From assembly GCF_021869535.1 (NCBI RefSeq), contig NW_026262712.1, positions 65,566,100 through 65,630,099 on the forward strand: 64,000 nucleotides of DNA, written 5' to 3'. This document shows, one piece after another, positions 48,374-59,010 of this stretch. The DNA comes from Mytilus californianus. Its lineage: Eukaryota; Mollusca; Bivalvia; Mytilida; Mytilidae. Below the pieces are notes generated by a model that did no database searches, was not told where the DNA came from, and worked only from the letters and a program-made list of their open reading frames with translations. The stretch's first letter is position 1; every line of letters starts with the position of its first letter. Position numbers and translations under genes: made by a program.

Positions 48374-49049
48374 TTGGACATTAAAAACTTAAACAATCCC
48401 CAAACTCCCATCAAAAGTGTGCAAAGTGATACTGGCACACGTAAAACTGTTACACATGACATTTTTGAAATCTATAGTAAAATGGAAAACCAAAATCATC
48501 AAAATATTCTTTCTTTGGCTGTAACAGAGGAACAGAAACTTTCAATTCAGGCATTTTTTAGCCACAATGATTGGGACTTTAATGAGATAGCATCATCAAG
48601 TACTTCTTATAACCTTCATTACAGAAGATAATACAGAAAACAATGTTAGTGCAACTTATGAAATTGAGCACCCTGGTCAAAGTGGGTCAGAACAACAAAG
48701 TGCTTGAAATGATATCAATGATGAAGATATGTGTCAAGATTGTTTTTATAGTCCGTGTGTTACACAAAATAGGCAAAATTGGTTAGGTGTAGGACAGAGA
48801 GCACATGCAAGAAATAGTGGAATTAGAAAACTGAAATATAAACTATTCTGGAGAATGATGCAGGATAGAGGAGCATGGAGCAGTCCTCAATATCTCAGGA
48901 AGAAATGCAGGCATTTGAATAGGGATAGGATTGATGAAACTGTTGTTATCGTCAGAAGAGAGGTTATCCCCGATTGTGTGTTAAATCTTATGAGGGAATT
49001 GTACCCAAACCCTTATTCTAAACCATACATGGGACATAGATGGTACTAA
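48374..49049 (+). pseudogene. Broken gene with P2X7-C-terminus-like conserved domain
   Basis: Two ORF pieces. 48374-48631 is hydrophilic, with MENQNHQNILSLAVTEEQ. 48729-49049 has MCQDCFYSPCVTQNRQNWLG, GIRKLKYKLFWRMMQDRGAW, VVIVRREVIPDCVLNLMREL and YPNPYSKPYMGHRWY. The second piece carries the VIP.CV...R..YP....Y.GH pattern, like the small Cys-containing domain found alone or at P2X7 C-termini in animals. Family naming is tentative. The pieces are linked by a frameshift near 48610 and an in-frame TGA at 48706-48708. There are no introns, so it may be a processed pseudogene or part of a mobile element. Confidence 0.5.
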
Positions 49050-49839
49050 TTCATAATATACTTTTTTTATTTCAACCGTAGTGACTGAAATTATTAAACT
49101 TTTTTTAACTATTTGTATTTCTTTGCACTCAATGTTAATATACAACTTAACTTATTGGATTAATTAACAAAATAAGTTTTCTGGAAGGAAAGTTGTGTAA
49201 ACATTGGATATCTCTGCAAATTAGGTAGGTGTTGTCTTTATTATGCATGAACATTATTTTCCATGTGCATTTGTTTACAAACAGAATCAGCTGTTGTCAG
49301 GCTCCGCCTTCAAAACTCAAATTTAAACTAAAAATCTGTTCACTTCAGATTTTCAAACATGGAATGTTAAAGATAGAAAGATTTTTCTTTTTTTTTTCTT
49401 CACATAATATGTTGAAAATTCTTGAAAGAACATATGTAACAAAAATCATAATAAATTACAAGTGATTAAAAAAGTTATTCATAAAACATTGTCTCTTATT
49501 TGAACCTTGCCAATTATTTACAGATTTTAAGAATTCAAGGGATGCAACCCTTTTATACTCATGTTGCTGGTTTAACCTGCCAAAGCATACGGTCTTGCTC
49601 TAATCGCCGATAAAGATGTTTTTGGCAATATACCACATCGATTTTTTTTTTCGTTGTTTAACCTACTTGGCTTGTGAAATTTGCAATGACGGCCGACAGA
49701 AACTAGAATACATAACTTCAAAATCATACATCTAAAAAGGGAAAGACGAAAGTTAAGTTGAATTATTCTTAGTGTATGAAATTACACTGTAAAGTAAACA
49801 TGCTTATAAAATAAGGGACATGATGATAAGTATAATTGA
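49050..49839. other. No gene seen
   Basis: AT-rich. The ORF at 49229-49465 is low-complexity and unsupported. Confidence 0.5.
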
Positions 49840-50265
49840 AAGTTTGATCAAAATACAATTGTTTATGAAGGATAATTATCCTTATGCAGCAGAAAATTAA
49901 CATCTCATCTAATTACAGCATCAAATCAAAGCTTCTTGTCAACATTATGTCCACATATACATTTAACTTTTATCGCTTCAAGTTTCAAAATGAACTTTGT
50001 GATACAACAAATTTTTAAACTAGTTATACATTAATTGATATAGTTACTCGTTTTACTAACAGGCATACGACGACAAATTACATTTAAAGCTTGCAATTGG
50101 TGTTATAGATGTGCCTTATGGCAACTATGAAATAGCAGTAAATTGATCTGGATTATATATTTGACTTGTTGATAGACTGAAAAACATGTCCTGAATTAAA
50201 CTGATCAGGATAACATTTTAGCAATACACGTGTCACATAAAATGTTGTCGACTATCGATAATTGG
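49840..50265 (-). repeat. Repeat block C (fragment of block A/B family)
   Basis: Same orientation as block B. 'gatcaaaatacaattgt' and 'acatctcatcta' match 36905-36980, and 'attggtgttatagatgtgcc' matches about 37170-37200. 'aaaatgttgtcgactatc' and 'ggggaaacaattttgagggt' match the complement of 13690-13750, extending beyond where block B stops. It lies 1.6 kb upstream of lectin copy 3. Confidence 0.7.
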
Positions 50266-51888
50266 GGAAACAATTTTGAGGGTCTCATCATATTTCAATC
50301 CTCCAATAAGATTGCACTGTACACTTTACACCGACATGTAAAATCAGTTCATTTACTCTCTTTTTTTACATTTTTATAATTTATATTTTCAGAACTTAGT
50401 GAATGTGCATAACAAAATGGATATTTCCCGCTAGAAATCCCAATTTCACCTCCGAGTTTTTAAAGGCGGACATAGACAAAAAGAAGGGATATTTGTTAAC
50501 AGATAAATGAATAAATAAGTTTGATTTACCTGTATTTACCTGTGTTTACCTGTAAAATTAATGCACGAAAATGTATCAAAAACTTGCCCGCAAACGTAAT
50601 AATTTTACTCGCCAATGTAACGGTAGTGCTCGCAAATGTACTGACCAAGCGCGAACAAGGCTTATGAAAAGCGATACAGAAAGACGGACAGACAGATAAA
50701 CGAACCGATCGAGTAATTCCTAGGTACCCCCTCCTTTTTCCCCTTTTCTCCTGAAAACAAAAACAACAACTTCGTTTATTGGTACTACAAAAATCGTATA
50801 AATTATTCAAATTTTTCAGACAGATTTAACCAGATACATTGTGTACATATTAGACGTATGTCTTTACCTACATTTGCCGTTTTGATTTTTACATTTGTAT
50901 TTTTAAAAATTCCCAAATCTGTGTATTCTTATTAACTTAACTTTATTTTTTGTTTTGTTTCAAACATTCATATTAATAGCGGTAGATTGACATAATAATT
51001 CGTTTTTTGAAGCCAATTCTGTAAATTATGTAAAAATTATCTCAAAAACATTTCTTATATATTATTGTTTTGCAAGACAATAATTCGACCTCATTTACGT
51101 CCGCGTATGCATGCAAACGTTAATTTGACAATAGTTGGAGGTTGGTTGTGCATGTGCTCAGCATGTCTAGTTATTGGGAAAAAAAAAGAATGTAAAAGGT
51201 GAAAATTGAAACAAAGGAGCCCCTATGAAGAGCCATTATTAATGGTTCTTTTACAGGTTTACATTTTTTTATTATCTATGACATGAAATCAAACAGACTT
51301 AGAAAAACTCATCATTATTTTATTGCACCTGCCTGTATTTCTATTTATTTTTATATTTCTGTTATATCGGGGCACATATGATCATTGGCAATCTACGGCA
51401 TGTCATCTCGATGGTTAACTAGATGGTGTCTAGTCTCAAAATACGCACCAAACACTGTTACTTTATTACGATTTCGTGCATTGTTTATTGTTTGCTAAGG
51501 AACTTTTGAAATTCTTGTACGTAAATATTTTAGTAAGTCATAAATCATATTACAACAGTTTGAGTTACTATGATGGGAAGGAATTGGGCGGCTAATTCTT
51601 TTTTTAGAATTTGAATGTTTTCAACCTTCTTTAAAATCCATCAAGACCGTCAGTCTATTTTCGTATTTTGGCTATTTACCCAATACTTGTTATTTAAAGC
51701 TAAAGCTTGCTTGGTTTTAGCGTTCTTGGTTCAAGTTATTCAGAAATTCTCTATGAACGCTGTAAAACCAACAGTAGGTTTTTACTTTTTTTTATAAATT
51801 ACAAAGAGTTGGAAAAGTTTTAGAATAGGCATTTTGGATGTGGTATTAATGCTTATCATATAAAAACCAATTTCATTTCAGTGAAAAG
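50266..51888. other. Upstream flank of lectin copy 3: no gene
   Basis: About 50555-50650 has a degenerate 'ctcgcaaatgta' type short repeat ('cccgcaaacgtaat', 'ctcgccaatgtaac', 'ctcgcaaatgtact'); the minus ORF 50526-50810 spans it and is not supported. The ORF at 51615-51797 is low-complexity. Confidence 0.5.
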
Positions 51889-52153
51889 ATGAACATGAAG
51901 TGTTTTGTTTTTCTTGTGTTTATCTGTGAATATGTTTTAAGTTTTCCATGCCTTACTGATGAATCTAAAAAAGATTTTAATGAATCTAGGAAAGCTCTTA
52001 TTAATTTAAAAACATACCTTGATGAGACTGTGAATAATTTGGAAACCGATGTACAGAATACCTTGACCACTTTGAAAAATCATATAAAAAATGTGGATGG
52101 GAGGATTAAAACTTTAGACAATGATTTACAACTGTTAGAAAATGATTTCAAAG
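51889..52153 (+). CDS. Lectin copy 3, exon 1 (signal peptide and coiled coil)
   Basis: Starts just after acceptor tttcatttcag|tgaaaag; a second Met at 51895 is possible. MNMKCFVFLVFICEYVLSFP is a good signal peptide, then CLTDESKKDFNESRKAL. Heptad-spaced hydrophobics (LINLKTYLDETVNNLETDV, LTTLKNHIKNVDGRIKTL, DNDLQLLENDFKG) form a coiled coil to the phase-1 donor gtaagt at 52154. The one Cys could cross-link chains. This is the best preserved of the three paralogues. It joins in phase to exon 2 at 54834. The product is probably a secreted, oligomeric C-type lectin-like protein (perlucin-like). Function is inferred. Confidence 0.85.
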
Positions 52154-52418
52154 GTAAGTTCTTTTACGACAAGATAGTAGTAAATGTAAAGCAATGGCTA
52201 TCAGGTATATACATATATGTGATGGTTCTCGTAGATCCACACCAATCTGTTCTTTGTATTTTTTAGTTCTTACATTTTGTTTTATACCGTGGTGTGTTCT
52301 TATTTGTATTGTATAATGTAACGCTTAACAGTATTAAAAAAGTTACAAAATGTTAACCGAATCATGGCATTGATTTTCAATTCTCTCTTAAAAAAGAACC
52401 ATACTATAATTTTTTAAA

Positions 52419-52498
52419 TATAACACATCTTGGGGTGTCAGGATAGCCGACGGTCGGTCTTTCATTTGAACAATCCTGACACCCCTCAGTGTGTTATA
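52419..52498. repeat. 80-bp palindromic element in lectin copy 3 intron 1
   Basis: 'tataacacatcttggggtgt' pairs imperfectly with 'acacccctcagtgtgttata' around a centre with 'agccgacggtcggtc'. Confidence 0.8.
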
Positions 52499-52898
52499 CA
52501 AGAAAAACCTTAAAACATAAATTATCTATGAAATTTATTCCATACAATACTAAACTTGTAAGAAGCAAATGTTGATCAAAGCCATTACATACAACTAATA
52601 TTCCAATTCCTTTCGATCCATTATTCACTAGGGTACGATTATTCCGTCGGTTGTGGTCGTGCCAGCAGTAACCATCCACATTTACAGAATAACAACCCAA
52701 TAGGTATTGTTTAAGCAATACCTTGTATACGTAGATACCGTTTCGAAAATCAGCATTATACCAAATATCTTCCACGACAACCACCTCAACCGTTGTTGTA
52801 TATGTGCTTATTTTGACCCTGACTGTCATATTTGACGTCATCAAGTAGGTGACCCCTTCTTTGGTTTTTCGCCACCGCACGTTGCTGTCAGTTTTCAA
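52494..52898 (-). other. Unexplained 134-codon ORF, antisense in lectin copy 3 intron
   Basis: Not recognised. The first codon is TTG, not ATG. The centre reads TTTVEVVVVEDIWYNADFRN and CYSVNVDGYCWHDHNRR, looking more protein-like than most ORFs here, but there is no convincing splice context and it ends inside the palindromic element. Possibly a relic exon or chance. Confidence 0.2.
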
Positions 52899-53799
52899 TT
52901 TGTTTTAAATATTAGTATTCAGTATACGTTGAGATTTCGAAAATTTTATTTCAATGAAAGTATTTTTAACCACATAACTGTAGCTCCCTTCTGTTTAGCT
53001 CTTCTTAGATCTATTATTACCGCTTGAACAGCTTAAAGATCTAGACATGTTTAAAAGTTAAATAGTTCACTTTATTTAATACACTTTCCGTTTTACTCGG
53101 ACAGATGTCTTACAAATACTCGCACACATTCTACTATATTCCGTTTGCACTTGATTAATCAATGCTCTTTATATTATCAAATTTTCTGGATTATCTAATC
53201 TTCTATTTGTTTCATGTTTTGCTTTCTTCTTCCTTTCGACTTTTTTTTTCCTTTCCTTTATTTAATTCACTTCGTTAACTGTTATAATTACTCATTTTTG
53301 TGGTGTGTTTATTTCTAAAACTTTTGAACTTTCAGTACAAATAGCAGCAGGGATCAATCAATCTTGCATGTACCTTTAATCAAGGATACAGGCACTCATG
53401 TATAAATACTCTTTTAAAAGTTAACATAAATAATTTCGACCAAAACTGTCAAAGACTATTGAAACATATAAAAATGAAGAATGAAGAATGGAACAAAACC
53501 CTAGGAGGCATGAAAATCTACAAAAATAAATGAATGTGAGCTGATTTAAAAAAAAAACTGGCTTTTTAATGTTTTTTAGTTTTTCACTAGAGGCAATACT
53601 TGTCCTAGAACGACTTTAATGATGCATTTTGATCAATTTAAATAACAAAAAGACATAACAAACTTGTATAACAATATATTTTAAAAGATACATATAACAT
53701 CTTAATCTAAAACGCTACTGGTATCTAGTGTGATGCTAAATATATAGCTACAAATTCACAAATTTATACTGGTATATTGTTATAGGCCACCTATGGATC

Positions 53800-53960
53800 C
53801 CTCAAGAAGTTCACTATATAACGTGTAGATTGTATGTCACATTCACTACACGAGACATTAGATTTAACGTCTTATATCGATCAGAGATGGCTCTGTATTT
53901 ATACATCTCGCACATCCAGACCTAAACATTGGTTTTTACTGTCGGATGGGAAAAGCTCAG
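53800..53960 (+). repeat. Dispersed repeat R5 fragment
   Basis: 'gacattagatttaacgtctt' and 'ctctgtatttatacatctcg' blocks shared with 57280-57500 and, weakly, 29500-29610. Located in lectin copy 3 intron 1. Confidence 0.45.
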
Positions 53961-54833
53961 TCTACCATATTGGAATGACAGAATCAACTTTTTGGAATAA
54001 ATTATTTTAAAGACTGATGTATATTTGTTAAAATGGATGGTAATTGTTTGTGTAAACATTTTTTTGGGAATTCATAATCTGTCAAAATATCTCAGTTTGG
54101 AATAGGACCCAATCGGTTAATTTACAGATCAGACTACTAAACTAGTATTAAAGGAACTAAGACCGCAAAAACATGTTGCTAGAGAGTTTAGACACCGACA
54201 CATTGTTATGGTGAACTAATTCTTCGTGGTGACCTGAAACATATATAGTTTCGATTTCATGCGTTCTTCCTCGTAACTGTGTGAGCATATTTTGTATAAG
54301 GGGCACACGCCTGTTAATGAAGTCATTATAGTGTGGACACGTGAATAAACTATGCGTATTCAGTGAAAGGCGTGTCGAATCTTATAATTGACCCCTTTAT
54401 TTCTTATACCATTTTTTAAGTTGTTGTAGGGTTGTAAACATGACGATTTAAGTATGACAATGTATCAGTACCGAGATTCGAAACTATAGTTATTCTATTA
54501 TTTCTGATTTTCCTACCAACGCTCTAATCACTGCGTCACTTATACTGTGCATATACCGACGTCTTCGTGTATTCGTGAATAAATGTTTTGTTGATTCACT
54601 GGTTGAATATGTTTCGACATTTGAATTCTTTTATTAGCTATATCATAAGTATTCGTATGATACATTCTAATATTCTTATCATTTGCTAAATGCTATTATT
54701 GTCAAGGAGCAGAATTTTTCATGGAAATAAAAAAAAAAAGTCAGATAAACGTAAAACTTAAACAAAATTAAATCGACAAAAATTTATGAAAATGTTTAAG
54801 TAAAACCTTTGATACCTTTTTTTTACCTTAAAG

Positions 54834-54907
54834 CACGACAGTGGCAGAAATATAATGGACACTGCTATTATTTTGGAACCGAGAAAGTCAACTGGTTCAC
54901 ATCAGAG
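54834..54907 (+). CDS. Lectin copy 3, CTLD exon 2
   Basis: Acceptor ttaccttaaag at 54823-54833 (phase 1), donor gag|gtaatc at 54908 (phase 0). Encodes ARQ, WQKYNGHCYYFGTEKVNWFT, SE: the W..YNGHCYYF start of a long-form C-type lectin-like domain, with the K.NW..A/SE helix-1 pattern. It is 74 bp and fully open, unlike both copies in paralogue 2. Confidence 0.88.
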
Positions 54908-55366
54908 GTAATCTAGAATGAAGTATAATCATTATTATATTAGTTTCTTATTTATTTTATGATGACTATGGAAGACTGTATTTGCAATTGCACAAGGAAT
55001 TAACCGGTATTTCGAATGAGGTATTTAATCATTGCCTTTTCAACTGTTTAAAAAAAAATATAAAAGTACGATGAAACTAATAAGCATTCAAAGCCATGAC
55101 TTAAAAAAAGTACAGACAAAGATAATAACGAAAACAACGAAAACATACTCAACAGTACACAAACCTCTACACAGAAAACTGATAATTGACAACATTGGAT
55201 AGACCCAAACAAGTCCGTTTTCAAACAGGCGATTAACAAATACGCATCCAAGGGTTTTAAGCAGTTTTGTGTACAAATATTTGCACTCGTCCTGTAATTA
55301 CTTATGACAAGTAAAAATCCGCATTACTATAATATGCTTATCTGTCTCATGTTTTATTCTTCGTAG

Positions 55367-55451
55367 AGAAAATGCAGAGAAATTGGTGGATATATAGTGA
55401 AAGTTGACGACAGTTCTGAAAACAGCTGGGTTGCATCTAAAAGGCCAGAAA
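55367..55451 (+). CDS. Lectin copy 3, CTLD exon 3
   Basis: Follows acceptor cttcgtag at 55359-55366 in phase 0 and ends at gtaaat (55452) in phase 1. Encodes RKCREIGGYIVKVDDSSENS then WVASKRPE. C...GG.LV.I.....EN.W is the second Cys and helix-2 block of CTLDs, and it follows exon 2 in frame. The next expected exon (YWIG...C...C) is not visible between here and 64000; its only copy in the window is at 28423-28628 in paralogue 1. Copy 3 may therefore be truncated, or may splice beyond the window. Confidence 0.85.
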
Positions 55452-56829
55452 GTAAATATTTTAATTGTTAATCGCTCTAACAGTCGTATTTTTTTAATAT
55501 TCTTTGATATTTCTGAAATGGCACACAATGTAGAATTCCTTTGTTATCATCACTGACACAGTAACTATTGATTTGTACTGATTGTCCTGTTTATTGATAC
55601 TCAAAGACAAACTTTCGTTCTTTTAAGCTAGTCATGTTTAATTTTATTGTATCTTTTTGAAAAACAAATGTGGGATTTACGACAATAAGACGGTAACCAA
55701 ATTGGACAAGAAGGTTTAAAGGGCATCTCAAGTTCAGCATACGACCTCAAACAAATTATAATGATTCTTAACACATGTTAAGCTCCAAACTGCACCGAGT
55801 TTACACATGTTATCATACAACTGAATTCATTATAAAATCGATTAAAAAAACATAACGTAAACGATAATTGCTAAAAATTAATGACCTGTCCCACGGATGT
55901 AAAGAGTTAAGGTATTGGCATGCTTACACTATTTATCAACCCGAAGAACAAAATTACCGGATCATATAGTAATCGCTTTGTCCGTCCTTGCGTCCATCCG
56001 TGTGTCTTAAACAAATGGTTTCTGGATGATACTTGAGTATCCTTTGCTTGATAAGAACGACATGTAAATAAAAACTTCGAAAGAAATCGAAAAGACTAAG
56101 AAGAATTTTATTTGGGGGGAGAGGGGACCGTTATATCAAGGGTCAAGGTCTCCGTAACTTAATTTAGAAAACAATAGTTTCAGGGTGGTGATTTGAGTTT
56201 GTCCTTGCTTTTCTTTTGAATGAAAGTTATATAGATGGAAAAGAGCAGCAGTCTAATGAGGTTAGGGTCAGAGGTCAAGGTCACTATTACTAAAACCGAT
56301 TTCTTTAGGGAAATGGTTCCCAGATTGTAACTTGAGTTTTCCTCTTACAGATCTCAATAACTGTTCAGTTCGGAGAGCATTTTTAACCCTTTTTTAGCAG
56401 TTTAAACTTGTGTACGAACATAAGATCGTAAATGAAGAAACAGTCACTAACATGTTGTTCGTAGTAGTTTTTTTTATTAGAACTTTTGTGTAAATTACTC
56501 ATACTGTAAAAAGACTCTGGATGATATGAACTTCATGAGCCTGTTATGCAGTAGTTGTCGTTTGTTGCTGTATGTTATATTGTTTTGTTAATTGTTTTGT
56601 AACTTTAAAGTTAAGGTTAAAAAACATGTAGGAACCCATGACGTCACTACAATATAGTGATGACCTCATCAAAAGGTTCCTTCTACCCGTTTTCATGGAA
56701 AATCATAGACATATAATTTTCAAATAGTTGTTTGGACGGGAAAATAAAGAGTACATGCAAGTATCAACTCAATTATTTACCAGGATGTTGGTCATACGGT
56801 TAAAATTTTGCACATTCTTTTTAATTATT
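55452..56829. other. Downstream of lectin copy 3: repeats only
   Basis: 55960-56400 resembles a dispersed repeat with 'gtccgtccttgcgtccatcc', 'ctggatgatacttgagtatc' and 'ggtcaaggtcactattacta'. 56629-56684 is a small palindrome. No gene was seen. Confidence 0.55.
56629..56684. repeat. Small palindrome
   Basis: 'ggaacccatgacgtcactac' pairs with 'gtgatgacctcatcaaaaggttcc' with mismatches, around 'aatata'. Confidence 0.6.
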
Positions 56830-57080
56830 TTCATGCCCCATGTGGAGAAGGATCTGCTTACCCTTCTGGAGCAACTGAAAATACCCCGGATTTTAGTGAG
56901 GTTCGTGTTGATCAGTCTTTAATTTTGTATGTAATGTTTTGTAAACTGTTGTTTATCTTTTGAATGTTTTTCTGTTTTTGCCATGTCATTGTCAGTTTGT
57001 TTTCGACTTACGATTATGAATATCCCTTTGGTATCTTTCGACTATCTTTTAGATATTGTTTCGGCCAAAATGGATTTTGA
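56830..57080 (+). repeat. 3'-tail fragment of the dispersed RT family
   Basis: 'catgtggagaaggatctgct', 'tacccttctggagcaactga', 'tgaggttcgtgttgatcagt' and 'tatccctttggtatctttcg' match the tails at 17895-18110 and 23735-23960. ORFs here are tail-derived. Confidence 0.7.
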
Positions 57081-57179
57081 CGCACCTCATTCTTTCATAA
57101 ATGTTTGTATTCATATATTTTGCTTAACGTCAAGAGACAAATATATCATGCATATTTCTATTGAAAAATAAAAATCAAT

Positions 57180-58514
57180 CAGGTTCTTTTTTGCAAAGTA
57201 GGTTGGAAGGGTTAAAGAACGGGTAGTACTTCTGGAAAAGACGGCATGTTTGGTAAAAATAGTATCGTTTGTCTTGTCCACCCAAAGAGTTATAACACAT
57301 GATCTTGGAAGTTTCTAGAGCGTTGCACTCTCTATGAAAGATGCATCGGACTTGACATCCTGATCCTAGTCTGGACGTGGCGTTGTATTTATTTATCTTG
57401 CACAGCGAACCGGATGCCTCGTCAACAGGGGTTTTACTGCGACGTGAGGATTAGGTGCCTGTATTCCTGTACCCTTGTCAAACCTTCCACATGAAAAACT
57501 ACTTGTATTATGTGTTATCAACAAAAAGTAAATTAGACATTAGCAACAACGTGTTGACTGATTGGATGCAAACCGTCGAATGATTACGATTCCCGCTTAG
57601 AATGCGCAAACTAATTCGCAAAACGGTACTCGTTCGGCCTTGCAACAAAAAGAAATTGATATACTTAGTGCTGATTGACATTGTGATAATAAGGAAATAT
57701 GCAAAATTGGTGAACAAGTTTTTAAGTATATTATTAAACTGTTTTATTATTCAAATGTCTTTCTGTTTTTCAAGCATTCTGATTCAAGATCCAGTGAATG
57801 AAATAAGAACAGGGAAAAATTTCCTTTGTCTTTCTTAAGATATTATGCAGGCTATTTAAAAGTTTTATATTTACAATTATAATTATTTTATTTTTAGTCT
57901 ATACATCATTTAAAAACAATTTTCAAATTCCCGATTTAAAGCTAAAAATTAAGTCTTAACCCTACGAAATTGCTAAATATATTTGCAACTAAGCCCTTGA
58001 CCGCTTGGATTGGATTAATTGATTTGAAAACGACATCGATTTCTTTTTATTAATTAGAAAAAAAAAACATATTTGTGAAGTTTCCCATTTTTGTTCTTAC
58101 GTTAAAATCAAATAGCAAGACATTCATGGCATATATTTCAAGCATATCAGGACGAAAGTAAAACAATAAATCACTTTGTTTATCACTTGCAACTGATCGT
58201 CGTAATAAGTTTGAACATCAGTAATCGATTATAATGAACTAATTAGATGCTTTTTGCAGTGCTTAATGTTCTCAATTTTTTAGATACAATTTAACATTTT
58301 ATTACATGCTACATGTCCACTATTGTCCATCTGACTTAATTACCGGCTTAATACGCTTACCCTTTCAAGCTTTCGCTCCGTTTATGTCGATTCATTCAGC
58401 TATTCTACAGACCAAATGCCGAAGATTTTAGAACTAGTCACCTTACGGCCTTTTATCATGATCGAAACTATACAGTATTGTAAGTTATAATAGGTCCAGA
58501 CATGCCCAAATGTA
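57180..58514. other. No gene; R5 repeat at 57280-57500
   Basis: 57280-57500 has 'ttctagagcgttgcactctc', 'ggcgttgtatttatttatct' and 'aacaggggttttactgcgac' (family R5). The remainder is featureless AT-rich sequence. ORFs at 57508-57838 overlap on both strands and are unsupported. Confidence 0.5.
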
Positions 58515-58745
58515 AATAAAGGCAACAGTAGTATACCGCTGTTCGAAACTCATAAATCGATAGAGATAAAAACAAATCCGGGTTACAAACTAAAACTGAG
58601 GGAAACGCATCAAATATAAGAGGAGAACAACGACACAACAAAAACACAACATTAAAATGTAACACACACAGAAACGAACTATAACATAACAATGGCCATT
58701 TTCCTGACTTGGTACAGGACATTTTAAGAAAAAAATGGTGGGTAA
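58515..58745 (+). repeat. Dispersed repeat R3 copy
   Basis: 'aaaggcaacagtagtatacc', 'aaatccgggttacaaactaa' and 'gagggaaacgcatcaaatat' match 27680-27800. The minus-strand 95-codon ORF is repeat-derived. Confidence 0.75.
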
Positions 58746-58799
58746 AACATTTCAAACGAGAAAATCAACGGTCTGATTTATGTACAAAACAATAAACAA

Positions 58800-59010
58800 G
58801 TATGATAGACAGCCACTAAATGACAGGATCCTGACTTTGGACGGACACATGTACAGAATGTGACAAGGTAAATCGTGTTTGAGAGCGCTCAACCCTCAAT
58901 AACCTGGAACAATGGTGTAACTGCGCATGTGCAAATAGCAAAAATGAGTTGAAAAAGGTTTGAATCATTTGATCAACACAAAACACAAACAATAACTAAC
59001 CAAAACTTTC
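58800..59010 (-). repeat. Dispersed repeat R2 copy
   Basis: 'gacaggatcctgactttgga', 'cacatgtacagaatgtgaca' and 'caatggtgtaactgcgcatg' belong to family R2. Confidence 0.65.

Noticed and set aside
58468..58755. 95-codon minus-strand ORF
   Set aside because: Coincides with dispersed repeat R3; the same repeat at 27655 gives an unrelated-looking ORF.
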